A stretch of 22,416 bases of DNA, from positions 1 through 22,416 of IMG/VR virus record IMGVR_UViG_3300025000_000441, one strand, 5' to 3'. This document shows, piece by piece, positions 1-7,383 of this stretch. Within the stretch, counting starts at the first letter, position 1; every line of letters begins with the position of its first letter. Made by a program: the position numbers and the translations under genes. The notes below the pieces were generated by a model. That model was not told the DNA's origin, did no database searches, and saw only the letters and a list, made by a program, of their open reading frames with translations. The stretch comes from a virus.

Positions 1-1
1 C

Positions 2-31
2 TTCTTTGCAAACGGAATACTCGTCCACAAC
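2..31 (+). other. Intein C-terminal end (cut by window edge)
   Basis: The reading frame open at the left edge begins with FFANGILVHN and is followed directly by Cys (codon 32-34) and then ILVDDPYKN, the Walker B strand of a terminase. A stretch ending in His-Asn before a Cys is the classical C-terminal splicing block of inteins, and the preceding FFANGILV matches the usual 'hNFxANGxLVHN' form closely. The Asn (29-31) would cyclise and the Cys would be the +1 extein nucleophile. Only ten intein residues are visible, so the N-terminal splicing block and any homing endonuclease lie outside the window. The assignment rests on motif recognition plus its exact junction with a conserved terminase motif. 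Confidence 0.85.
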
Positions 32-1117
32 TGCATTTTAGTGGATGACCCGTATAAGAACAGGCAAGAAGCAGATAGCCCAATTTATAATAAATTTGTT
101 ATGGATGAATGGTACAACACAGTTCAAACGAGAGCATCTGCAAAGTGCAAATATGTAATAGTTCACACAAGATGGAACGAAGATGATTTAATAGGCACTC
201 TTTTAAACATTGAACCTGACAAATACTTTGAGATTTCATTCCCTGCTATTGCTGAACAAGACGAGCTAGAAACTAGCGGTAGAAAAATAGGAGAAGCACT
301 CTTGCCCGAAGCTGGCAAAGACTTAGCATGGCTATTAAAGAAAAGAGAATCCTACGAGAAAGACCCAACTGAAGGTGGTATACGAGCATGGAACGCTTTG
401 TTCCAACAAAGACCATCTTCTTTAGAAGGGAACATGATAAAGCGTGAATATTGGCAAAGATTCGACTTAACCCTTGAAATGCAAAGACAAGGGTTTTTTC
501 CTGTCAAGATTCAATCGTGGGATTTGGCATTAAAAGATACTGCCGACCCTGTCGCAGGCGGTGTGTGGGGTAAGCGGGGCGCTAATTGCTATATTGTAGA
601 CCATAAGGGTGGAAGAATGGACATACAAAAAAGTATGGATAGCATAAAAGAACTTACAGCAAAACATCCTGACGCTACCGCTAAACTGATAGAAGATAAA
701 GCTAATGGGCCTGCTGCTATAAGACTGCTAAGGGATACAATACATGGCTTAATACCTGTTAACCCTGGAACTAAATCTAAAGCCGAAAGGGTAAATGTAG
801 TCTTACCTTTGTTTATGTCAAGCAATGTATTTATACCTAGCAGAATTGAAGTATCACCAGGGATATTTAAGAATTGTGAATGGGCCAATGAAATAATTGA
901 ACAATGCGCAGCTTTTAAACCCGACAAGAAAGTACAAAGAGACGACGAGGTAGACCAAACTAGCCAGGCCCTTTCGTGGTTAATGTGGCGAGATGCTAAA
1001 TTGCCAGCAGAACAAAAAGCAAGAGATGACTTCGGATTGTGGAATAGAGATGATGATGATTCTTTTGATTTAGGAGAGATAACACAAGAATACATAGATT
1101 ATGGGGTGGATATATGA
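2..1117 (+). CDS. terL: Phage terminase large subunit, C-terminal part (5' partial, intein-containing)
   Basis: This is the DNA-packaging motor ATPase and nuclease that cuts concatemeric DNA and pumps it through the portal. The frame is open to the left edge, so the GTG at 41 is an internal Val codon and not a start. Extein sequence starts at the Cys codon 32-34. ILVDDPYKN is the Walker B segment, and TRWNEDDL (near 170-195) is the coupling-motif region typical of T4/P22-like terminases. The RNase H-like nuclease follows, with three acidic clusters: SWDLALKD (near 517), LIEDKANG (near 688) and RDDEVDQ (near 938). The Walker A half lies upstream, outside the window, as does the expected small terminase. 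The stop overlaps the next start (ATGA at 1114-1117), so translation is coupled to the head genes. Confidence 0.95.
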   Translation, partial: FFANGILVHNCILVDDPYKNRQEADSPIYNKFVMDEWYNTVQTRASAKCKYVIVHTRWNEDDLIGTLLNIEPDKYFEISFPAIAEQDELETSGRKIGEALLPEAGKDLAWLLKKRESYEKDPTEGGIRAWNALFQQRPSSLEGNMIKREYWQRFDLTLEMQRQGFFPVKIQSWDLALKDTADPVAGGVWGKRGANCYIVDHKGGRMDIQKSMDSIKELTAKHPDATAKLIEDKANGPAAIRLLRDTIHGLIPVNPGTKSKAERVNVVLPLFMSSNVFIPSRIEVSPGIFKNCEWANEIIEQCAAFKPDKKVQRDDEVDQTSQALSWLMWRDAKLPAEQKARDDFGLWNRDDDDSFDLGEITQEYIDYGVDI

Positions 1118-1362
1118 ACGAATATTTTTTAATAGCGACTTTTATAGTTGCTTTTTTTATTGGCGTATTTACTTATAGGCTAGGTTTAAAAGATGGGCTT
1201 CTAGTTAAAAAAGAAAAGCCTATATCAGAAATTAATCCTGTCAAGAAAGTATATGAAACATTTAAGGAAATTAAAGATGAATCAGAAGCAGACAAATTTG
1301 AGAAAGAATTTGCATCTGCAATCGAAGAAATATCGAGCTATGACGGAACACCGAAAGGATGA
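1114..1362 (+). CDS. Small membrane-anchored phage protein, unknown function
   Basis: The protein has 82 residues. The N-terminus is a single hydrophobic helix (about residues 4-22, rich in I, F, A and V), followed by a charged, Lys/Glu-rich tail likely to be helical and cytoplasmic. It starts at the ATG inside the ATGA overlap with the terminase stop, and its own stop overlaps the region before the portal gene, so it belongs to the packaging/head operon. No enzyme motif is visible. Small membrane proteins in this position are seen in Firmicutes phages without an assigned role. I do not recognise a family. Confidence 0.7.
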   Translation: MNEYFLIATFIVAFFIGVFTYRLGLKDGLLVKKEKPISEINPVKKVYETFKEIKDESEADKFEKEFASAIEEISSYDGTPKG

Positions 1363-1367
1363 TGTCT

Positions 1368-3074
1368 ATGAAAGAAGTAACAAACTCATGGAAACTGTAT
1401 GAAGCTGGGAAACGCTACAATACCAATATAAATTTATATCGAGAGACAAGTGTAAACACTAATTTTTATTTTGATAAACAATGGCTTGGAGTAAACGCAA
1501 AAGGGCTAGATAAGCCTGTATTCAATATCATTAAGAGGGTATCTAATTACTTTAGAGCGGTTATAATGCCACAAGATATAAAGATTAACTATGTTCCTGA
1601 ACTCATAAACGACATTAACCCTAACCAAGAAGAACAAAATATTAAAGACTTAGCAGAACTTGCTAATGCTCATGTAATGGATATATGGGAAAAGAACAAG
1701 ATGGAATCCTTGGTAAGAGACGAACTCTTACTTGATGGCGAGCTATCAGGGGATTATTGCGTTTATGTTTCATGGAACAACGATATAGACATTGGACTTC
1801 CTAAGATGGACGGAGTACTTCTCAAAGACCCTATAACGGGCGACATTGATAATAAAAGGGTAAGTAATGTAAATGTATTCTTTGGCAATCCAAATGACCG
1901 TAGGGTCAATCACAGAGGCTTACCGGTACAACCTTACATATTGATAGCATTCAGAGAACCGGTTGTTGATTTGAAGAAGGAGGCTAAAAAGTATAAAGGT
2001 GAACCTGATAAAATCTCATCCGACTTAGACAACGAAGAACAAACAGGTATCTATGGGAAAATAGAAATAGAAGGTGCCGACGAAATAACAGGCAAAGCAA
2101 CAGTGCTTTTAAAATTATTCCCTAAAGATGGAAAAATATATTGTGTTAAAGAATCTAGGCATGCAATTGTAAGGCCTGAATGGGAAACGAAACTTACCAT
2201 CTATCCTATCGCATGGGGCAACTGGGACAGGAGAGAGAATTGTTATCATGGTCAAGCACTAGCAACAGGTATAATTGATAATCAATTATTTATCAATAGG
2301 TCTTTTGCTTTTTTAATGTTGTGGCTAAAGACTATGGCAGTACCTAAAATCTTTTATGACAGAACTAAAATAAAAGAGTACACAAACAGGATAGGTGAAG
2401 CAATAGGGCTTGATGGAGATGTCACAGGTGCGGTATATACTGCGAATCCTTCACAGCTTAGTAACCAAGTTTTTTCACTTATAGACAAAGTTATTCAGTA
2501 TACCAAAGAATTTCTAGGGGTATCTGATGTCGGCTTAGGTCAGATTTCAAACCCTGATAATGCATCGGCACTCGGAACAGCAATAGAGCAACTAGAAACA
2601 CCATTAAATAATTACAGAAATGCACTCTACCAATTTATTGAGGACTTAGGTTATATATGGCTTGACTACATGGCTAATTACTATGGAAAAAGATATATTT
2701 CTGTTCCCGGCGCTAACGGAAATTCGGTAGTAAGAGAAGTTGACTTTTCCTTACTAAAGACTCATAAATTCAGAATCAAAATAGATGTCGGCGCAGTGTC
2801 AAAATGGGAAGAAATATCCACAATGAGGCTACTTGATAACTTATTACAATTAGGTCATCTGCCATTTGTTGAATACTTGAAGAATTTACCTAAAGGCAAG
2901 TTCCCGACACAGCAACAATATATTAAAAAACTCGAAGAAGCCGAGAAACAACAAGCTGAAATGATGGCAGCATCTAGCAGAATACAAAGTCTACCTGAAG
3001 AACAACAACAACAACTTGCAACTTTACCTGATGCAGAGTTTCAACAAGCGGTACAACAATTAATGCAAGGCTGA
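1368..3074 (+). CDS. Portal protein
   Basis: This is the dodecameric ring at the head vertex through which DNA enters and leaves. It has 568 residues from ATG 1368. The ribosome site GAAAGGA (1353-1359) overlaps an in-frame ATG at 1359, while the ATG at 1368 has an 8-base spacing, so 1368 is the better start. An N-terminal segment with an aromatic run (NFYFDKQWLGV) and VFNIIKRVSNYFRAVIMPQ is followed by a mixed alpha/beta core. A long helical region (NQLFINRSFAFLMLWLKTMA, then the EFLGVSDVGLG and NASALGTAIEQLETPL segments) is typical of portal clip, stem and wing helices. The C-terminus is Gln-rich and probably coiled (SLPEEQQQQLATLPDAEF), recalling the barrel end of podovirus portals. Position between terminase and scaffold supports the call. 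The exact portal subfamily cannot be settled by eye. Confidence 0.9.
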   Translation: MKEVTNSWKLYEAGKRYNTNINLYRETSVNTNFYFDKQWLGVNAKGLDKPVFNIIKRVSNYFRAVIMPQDIKINYVPELINDINPNQEEQNIKDLAELANAHVMDIWEKNKMESLVRDELLLDGELSGDYCVYVSWNNDIDIGLPKMDGVLLKDPITGDIDNKRVSNVNVFFGNPNDRRVNHRGLPVQPYILIAFREPVVDLKKEAKKYKGEPDKISSDLDNEEQTGIYGKIEIEGADEITGKATVLLKLFPKDGKIYCVKESRHAIVRPEWETKLTIYPIAWGNWDRRENCYHGQALATGIIDNQLFINRSFAFLMLWLKTMAVPKIFYDRTKIKEYTNRIGEAIGLDGDVTGAVYTANPSQLSNQVFSLIDKVIQYTKEFLGVSDVGLGQISNPDNASALGTAIEQLETPLNNYRNALYQFIEDLGYIWLDYMANYYGKRYISVPGANGNSVVREVDFSLLKTHKFRIKIDVGAVSKWEEISTMRLLDNLLQLGHLPFVEYLKNLPKGKFPTQQQYIKKLEEAEKQQAEMMAASSRIQSLPEEQQQQLATLPDAEFQQAVQQLMQG

Positions 3075-3075
3075 T

Positions 3076-3097
3076 AGCACTCAATCGAGTGTTTTTT
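3076..3097 (+). terminator. Short hairpin terminator after portal gene
   Basis: CACTC (3078-3082) and GAGTG (3087-3091) pair around the loop AATC, extendable by A-T and G-T pairs, and six Ts follow (3092-3097). It lies directly after the portal stop. The weak stem suggests partial termination or attenuation inside the structural operon. Confidence 0.6.
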
Positions 3098-3151
3098 AAT
3101 GCAAAAATCCGCAGGTAACGCGAAAAAATCCACATATAAAGGAGTAACAAA

Positions 3152-3910
3152 ATGGAAAACGAGACAAGCGTGAACATGGAGAATGTCGCTGAAACTCCAA
3201 TAGAAACAGAAGTCGCAGAAGTCATTGAGAATGTATCTACCGAAAGCGTGATAGATGAAGTCGCTACCCATCAAGATACAGTACAAAGTGATGAAGATAA
3301 TGCCAAATATGCAGAAGTACGCAGAAAGGCAGAAGAAAAAGCAAGGCAAAAAGCAAAACAAGAAGTTGATTCTAAATTTGCAGATTTGTTCGGCGAAGAA
3401 TATGGGATTAAGTCAGCTGACGATTACCTCAATGCTATCAAAGAACAAAGAGAGCGAGATGAACAACAAAAAAAACAAGAGGAAAGACAAAAGGAAATAG
3501 ACGCGCTGGTAAACCAAAAAAACTACTCTGAAGATGATGCAAAAAAAATACTTGAAGCAGAAAAAACTCTTCAAGAAAAAGCAGAAGCAGAAAGAAAATC
3601 AGCTGAAGTTAATGAGTTTCAAAGCGAATACCCTAATGTCAAAATTGGTGAAATACCTAAAGAAGTATTTGAATTAACCGCAAAAGGCATGACGCTAACT
3701 GATGCTTATTCAAGGTACGAAGTTAAAGCACTAAAGGCACAACTAGAACAGATTAAAAGACAAGCTGAAAATAGTGAAGCATCACCAGGAACAATAGGCG
3801 CAACAGATACAGATACAACTACCTTAACGGAAGAATCTATTGCGAATATGTCTCCAAAAGAACTTATGAAAAGATGGCCTGAAGTTAAAAAAATAATGAA
3901 GATGAAATGA
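3152..3910 (+). CDS. Capsid scaffolding protein
   Basis: This is the internal assembly core that directs coat subunits into a procapsid and then leaves. It has 252 residues and no signal or membrane segment. The first 50 residues are acidic. A long, strongly charged helical section (about residues 52-215, rich in K, E and Q with Ala/Leu spacing) is predicted coiled coil, including ERDEQQKKQEERQKEID and GMTLTDAYSRYEVKALKAQL. The C-terminus is a basic helix (SPKELMKRWPEVKKIMKMK); in P22-type scaffolds a basic C-terminal helix-turn-helix binds the coat protein. The start is preceded by AAAGGAG. Its place between portal and major capsid is the canonical scaffold position. The assignment is from composition and context, since scaffolds diverge quickly in sequence. 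Confidence 0.85.
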   Translation: MENETSVNMENVAETPIETEVAEVIENVSTESVIDEVATHQDTVQSDEDNAKYAEVRRKAEEKARQKAKQEVDSKFADLFGEEYGIKSADDYLNAIKEQRERDEQQKKQEERQKEIDALVNQKNYSEDDAKKILEAEKTLQEKAEAERKSAEVNEFQSEYPNVKIGEIPKEVFELTAKGMTLTDAYSRYEVKALKAQLEQIKRQAENSEASPGTIGATDTDTTTLTEESIANMSPKELMKRWPEVKKIMKMK

Positions 3911-3924
3911 AAGGATGATAAAAG

Positions 3925-4767
3925 ATGGCAATAACAACCTCAATACCTAAATTAGTCAGTACCAAAATTTTAATGACACTACAAAACAACCTAATAGCAA
4001 AACAAATATGTACAATGGACACAGGATCACAAATAACAAAACAAGGTGATACGGTTACCTTTGCGGGCTTATCAACACCTACTATAAGTGCTTACACAGG
4101 TTCAATTAGTCCAGAAACATTAGAAGACGCTGGAGTAACATTACTAATAGACCAAAAGAACAAGTATGCTTTTTATGTTGATGATATAGAAGCGTTCCAA
4201 TCTATCATAGATATTAAAGGAACATCTGTATCAGAAGCAGCTTATGGACTACAAAACACAGCAGATAAGTATATCTTAGCTTTATATACAGCAGCTAACA
4301 CAACTATAACCGCAACAGTAAGCGAAGTAATAGCACTTTCAACAACTTCAACAGTTTTAAGAAAACTTACAGAAGCTAATGTAAAACCAGGTCAAAGATG
4401 GATGGTTATACCTCCCTGGTATGCAGAGAAATTAGACTTAGCAGGAGTTAAATTCTCTATCAAAAATGGTACAGGCGATGCTAGTGATGGCTTAGAATGG
4501 GTAAAACATAATGGAACAGATATATTTGTTTCAAACAACTTAACAACTACAGGCGCAGAAGGTTCTTATGTAACTGAATGTATGGCAGGAAGTTACAACT
4601 CAATCGTTTATGCAGAACAAATATTGAAGTCAAGATTCTTACCAGAAGTACCTGGAAGTTTTGCGGCTCAATGCGATGGACTTCATGTATTTGGTGCTAA
4701 GGTTATAAAGCCTAAAGAATTAGTACGCATCACAGCAACACAAGCAGCAGCTTCTAGCGCAATTTAG
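3925..4767 (+). CDS. Major capsid (coat) protein, P22-coat-like HK97 fold
   Basis: This is the main shell subunit, 280 residues. The N-terminus (SIPKLVSTKILMTLQNNLIAK) leads into GDTVTFAGLSTPTISAYTG and VTLLIDQKNKYAFYVDDIEAFQS, a pattern I associate with coat proteins of P22-like and related podo/siphoviruses with an HK97 fold. A long central helix (YGLQNTADKYILALYTAA) corresponds to the spine helix. RWMVIPPWYAEKL and YNSIVYAEQILKSRFLPEV look like P-domain strands. The ribosome site AAAGGATGA lies 14 bases after the scaffold stop. A strong hairpin follows the gene, consistent with high separate expression. No N-terminal prodomain or protease gene is seen, so maturation probably relies on the separate scaffold. 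Confidence 0.92.
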   Translation: MAITTSIPKLVSTKILMTLQNNLIAKQICTMDTGSQITKQGDTVTFAGLSTPTISAYTGSISPETLEDAGVTLLIDQKNKYAFYVDDIEAFQSIIDIKGTSVSEAAYGLQNTADKYILALYTAANTTITATVSEVIALSTTSTVLRKLTEANVKPGQRWMVIPPWYAEKLDLAGVKFSIKNGTGDASDGLEWVKHNGTDIFVSNNLTTTGAEGSYVTECMAGSYNSIVYAEQILKSRFLPEVPGSFAAQCDGLHVFGAKVIKPKELVRITATQAAASSAI

Positions 4768-4775
4768 TATAAATC

Positions 4776-4802
4776 AAAAGGAACTTGAAATGAGTTCCTT
4801 TT
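4776..4802 (+). terminator. Strong hairpin after coat gene
   Basis: AAAAGGAACT (4776-4785) pairs with AGTTCCTTTT (4793-4802) in a perfect 10-bp stem with a 7-base loop. The T-run is part of the stem, so it may act as a partial terminator or as 3' protection of the coat messenger. Confidence 0.7.
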
Positions 4803-4825
4803 CTCATTGAAAGGAGAAAAAAATT

Positions 4826-5224
4826 ATGGCAGTAGCACAAGTTAATTCAACTATAGCCGCTTATAATACGGTTACAGCAGTAACAACAAGTTTAGCAACC
4901 GCAGATGCAGACGCTTTAGCAGAGGTGTTTACAGTTACACCCACAGTAGATGGCGGAAAATTGTTAATAGTTTTCCATTTTAGCAACTTAGTAGCAACGG
5001 CAGCAGCAGATGACAACGCAACATTCTCAATAGCAGCAGGAGATTTTTGGGCTGGCAAAGCAATAACGGGTACAATTACTAAAGCAACGGACAAAATGAT
5101 TCAAGTTGAAACAGCAAATGTACTTCAAGATGATGGCACAGTATTAATAACTTTAACACCTAGCGCAAACGATAAATTAAAAACTAATCACGCAGCAGGG
5201 ATTCAAGTATTCGAATTGCTATAA
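4826..5224 (+). CDS. Probable head decoration/accessory virion protein
   Basis: The protein has 132 residues and is rich in Ala, Thr and Val, with alternating hydrophobic patterns (GGKLLIVFHF, MIQVETANVL, GTVLITLTP) that predict an all-beta, Ig-like or jelly-roll sandwich. No catalytic motif, signal or membrane segment is visible. It follows the coat gene directly, has a strong ribosome site (GAAAGGAG), and is bracketed by two hairpins, so it can be made as a separate abundant transcript. This matches the position and size of capsid cement or decoration proteins. I do not recognise a named family, so the role is inferred from position and composition. Confidence 0.65.
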   Translation: MAVAQVNSTIAAYNTVTAVTTSLATADADALAEVFTVTPTVDGGKLLIVFHFSNLVATAAADDNATFSIAAGDFWAGKAITGTITKATDKMIQVETANVLQDDGTVLITLTPSANDKLKTNHAAGIQVFELL

Positions 5225-5230
5225 CAAATT

Positions 5231-5249
5231 GGGAGGGCAACCTCCCTTT
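5231..5249 (+). terminator. GC-rich hairpin terminator
   Basis: GGGAGG (5231-5236) pairs perfectly with CCTCCC (5241-5246) around GCAA and is followed by TTT. It separates the decoration-like gene from the zinc-finger gene. Confidence 0.7.
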
Positions 5250-5269
5250 AATTGCATTTTAGAAAGGAG

Positions 5270-5635
5270 ATGTTTAACATTTTTAAGTTTTTCGGTGAAC
5301 CATTAAAAGAAATTAAAAGCAAAGCAAGTGGATTAACATTATTTAGATTTGACACAAATGGAAGTTTTATTACAGACGATCAAGAAATAATTAAAAGAGC
5401 ATTAGGCTTCTTTGACTATATAGAATTAAAAGCCGAAACAGTAGGCGACAGAGTTAAAAAAACAATCACAGTACCACAAATGACGATAACCACTAAAGAA
5501 GAAAAAGAAATCAAGGCAGATATAATAGATGAAATCAAGGAAGTTAAAATATACAAGTGTAAGAATTGCGACTTTGAAACAGACAACAAAGGCTTATTGT
5601 TAGCACATTATCGAGAACATAAGAAGGAGGAATAA
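5270..5635 (+). CDS. Head-module protein with C-terminal C2H2 zinc finger
   Basis: The protein has about 121 residues. The N-terminal half (KFFGEPLKEIKSKASGLTLF, then FDTNGSFITDDQEIIKRALGFFDY) looks like a small alpha/beta domain common in uncharacterised proteins next to phage capsid genes. The C-terminus is a classical zinc finger encoded at 5558-5620: Cys-X2-Cys-X12-His-X3-His (CKNC through HYREH). The start is awkward: AGAAAGGAG abuts the ATG at 5270 with no spacing, and the next well-spaced codon is ATT at 5279, giving a product that begins FKFFGEP. An upstream in-frame TTG at 5252 has no ribosome site. The role is unknown; position suggests head completion or head-tail joining, and the finger may bind DNA or a partner. 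Confidence 0.75.
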   Translation: MFNIFKFFGEPLKEIKSKASGLTLFRFDTNGSFITDDQEIIKRALGFFDYIELKAETVGDRVKKTITVPQMTITTKEEKEIKADIIDEIKEVKIYKCKNCDFETDNKGLLLAHYREHKKEE

Positions 5636-5638
5636 CCA

Positions 5639-5923
5639 ATGTCAAGCGTATTAGAATTACAAGCAGCAGAACTCACACTATCGGCTATGGGGCAAAGGGC
5701 TAGCATATTAATAACTGATACTACCGCTATAACGGGTAAATTTAGAGCCATATATGTTTTATCAGACGCGGTGTTTACAACTCTTACAAGCGACATTACA
5801 AAGAATGGTCCAACAACAGCTTCGGTAGGTAGTGACTTCGGAACTGTACTTTCAGGAAGTGTACTCTATGGAAAAATTACAGCTATAACTCTTGCGAGTG
5901 GCAAAGTATTAGCATACAAGTAG
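5639..5923 (+). CDS. Small predicted beta-rich virion protein, unknown
   Basis: The protein has 94 residues and starts at ATG 5639 after an AAGGAGGAA ribosome site, only three bases after the previous stop. The sequence is Thr/Ser/Ala-rich with short strands (ASILITDTT, KFRAIYVL, LYGKITAITLASGKVLAYK), which suggests a compact beta fold. It has no signal, membrane segment or enzyme motif. Its place in the head-to-tail stretch, beside the zinc-finger and fibre-like genes, makes a structural role likely. I do not recognise a family. Confidence 0.7.
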   Translation: MSSVLELQAAELTLSAMGQRASILITDTTAITGKFRAIYVLSDAVFTTLTSDITKNGPTTASVGSDFGTVLSGSVLYGKITAITLASGKVLAYK

Positions 5924-5931
5924 GTGGTTAA

Positions 5932-7146
5932 ATGTTAGGACTGGGAATGGGCTTACACAAGTCTATAAATCCAATATACAAGAAATTTCTAGCGTACAAA
6001 GATGGAACTGTATATGTAGAACCATATTTAAAAGAAGATATAACCTATAGTAGCGGATTGACATTTGCATATCCCGTTTCACAAATTGATAAGGTATTAA
6101 ATTCAAACAATATAGAAGTTACTGCTGTACTTGCGGAAGATGGACTATCGGCAACAATAGCGGGTGCATCCGATGGACAAATTTACACAGTTTATGCACC
6201 GACAAAGCCAGAATACTCTACAATTCCAACAACCGCCATAAGATATAAAATGAATACAGGGGCATATACAGAAGAAATATATAATACCTCTAGTATCTTC
6301 TCCGTTGGGCTAGGTACAGACAGTAGTGGAAATGCACTAGACTATGTATCGAGTATTGTCAACGGACAAACTAGCTTGGTTGTAAGTGGAAGAACTTATA
6401 CAAATAAGGCGACTACCTCGGGTGCAACGATATCAAGTCTAGATAGTACCAAAACGTATATTCTCACAAATACTTTGAATGCTAGCGTAGATGTAGACGG
6501 AACACCTACCGCGACGCCAGCCAAAATAACAGGAATTACATCAACAGTATTAACATGGGCGAGTGGAAACACAGGATTTGTTGAAGTACCTAGTGCTGAA
6601 ACCTCGTTATTAGCTTCTGTTTTGAACGCAAGATATTCATATATTATAGGAACTAAATCTACAACAAGTGTAAAATTAGTGAGTAAAGATTCAGAAAATA
6701 ATATAGTGTCTCAAATCTACCTCCCACCAGTAGGTCAATCCGTAGGAATCGTTAAAGATGAAATTAGTGTTGTTGGTGGTAAGGGGATAAAGACACGGAA
6801 AGTAAAGACGTACACTCTACAAAGTGCTGATATAAATACTCCAGCAGTGGGCGACACATATGCGGATATAACTTATTTTAATTTTCCAAAGTTTACAGAT
6901 TATAGTGGTAAGGGAAAAGTTGAGTTTAACAGTATGGTAGTAGATGGCTATGCCCAAAGTACAATAACCTCAAACTTTAACGACGCTAATCAAATTGGTA
7001 AACAACTGCAAGGTGCTGATTTTAATTATGTGTGGGTAGGGTTCGCAAAAGGCACTACTCTAGAACAAGCTAGAACTGCTCTTGTGGGAAAAGCACTAAC
7101 TTATCAGTTAGCAACACCAATTATAACAACGGTAAAAATATCTTAA
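5932..7146 (+). CDS. Fibre-like virion surface protein (candidate head or tail fibre)
   Basis: The protein has 404 residues and is strongly Thr/Ser/Gly/Ala-rich, with repeated short beta segments. The C-terminal motif GTTLEQARTALVGKALTYQL followed by ATPI resembles the end of many Firmicutes phage tail-fibre and upper-baseplate proteins, where 'GtTlEeAra.L.g..l.YqLatPi' recurs. The N-terminus (MLGLGMGLHKSINPIYKKFL) is short and may be the virion attachment segment. It sits among head genes, before the adaptor and nozzle genes, and it is the only fibre-like gene in the late region. It could be a receptor-binding tail appendage or a head fibre like those of phi29. The C-terminal motif is the real evidence; which appendage it forms is inference. 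Confidence 0.7.
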   Translation: MLGLGMGLHKSINPIYKKFLAYKDGTVYVEPYLKEDITYSSGLTFAYPVSQIDKVLNSNNIEVTAVLAEDGLSATIAGASDGQIYTVYAPTKPEYSTIPTTAIRYKMNTGAYTEEIYNTSSIFSVGLGTDSSGNALDYVSSIVNGQTSLVVSGRTYTNKATTSGATISSLDSTKTYILTNTLNASVDVDGTPTATPAKITGITSTVLTWASGNTGFVEVPSAETSLLASVLNARYSYIIGTKSTTSVKLVSKDSENNIVSQIYLPPVGQSVGIVKDEISVVGGKGIKTRKVKTYTLQSADINTPAVGDTYADITYFNFPKFTDYSGKGKVEFNSMVVDGYAQSTITSNFNDANQIGKQLQGADFNYVWVGFAKGTTLEQARTALVGKALTYQLATPIITTVKIS

Positions 7147-7161
7147 AAAGGAGTGATTATA

Positions 7162-7368
7162 ATGAGTACGCAAATCAAGTTACACTTAACGAAAAAAGAA
7201 ATGGACGAAAGCGGACTTGCAACACTAACATTCAGACATATCGGCGTGTTAGGTGAACCCGTTCATGGAACAATGACAATATACAAGAGAATAGAAGAAG
7301 ATAACACAGTATTAGGTAAGGATTATGATTTAGACTTAAATGAGATAGTAGACGAAATACAAGCATAA
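7162..7368 (+). CDS. Small conserved-type phage protein, unknown
   Basis: The protein has 68 residues. An in-frame GTG at 7153 lies within the ribosome site AAAAAGGAG (7146-7153), so the ATG at 7162, 8 bases downstream, is the true start. It is soluble and mixed in charge, with predicted strands (QIKLHLTKKEM, GTMTIYKRI) and an acidic C-terminus (DLDLNEIVDEIQA). No domain is recognised. It is encoded between the fibre-like protein and the adaptor and may accompany one of them, for example as a chaperone or a small connector. That role is a guess from position. Confidence 0.65.
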   Translation: MSTQIKLHLTKKEMDESGLATLTFRHIGVLGEPVHGTMTIYKRIEEDNTVLGKDYDLDLNEIVDEIQA

Positions 7369-7383
7369 AGAAGGTGTATAAAA

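Noticed and set aside
41-43. GTG as start of a complete terminase gene
   Set aside because: The frame is open to the window edge and encodes an intein end and the Walker B strand before it, so the codon is internal.
2974-3361. Minus-strand reading frames across the portal/scaffold junction
   Set aside because: They oppose well-supported genes, have odd Phe/Cys/Ser-rich composition and no ribosome sites; they are shadows.
5932-7146. Invertible tail-fibre cassette controlled by the serine recombinase
   Set aside because: I see no inverted repeats around the fibre-like gene and no alternative C-terminal segments, and the recombinase lies 10 kb away.
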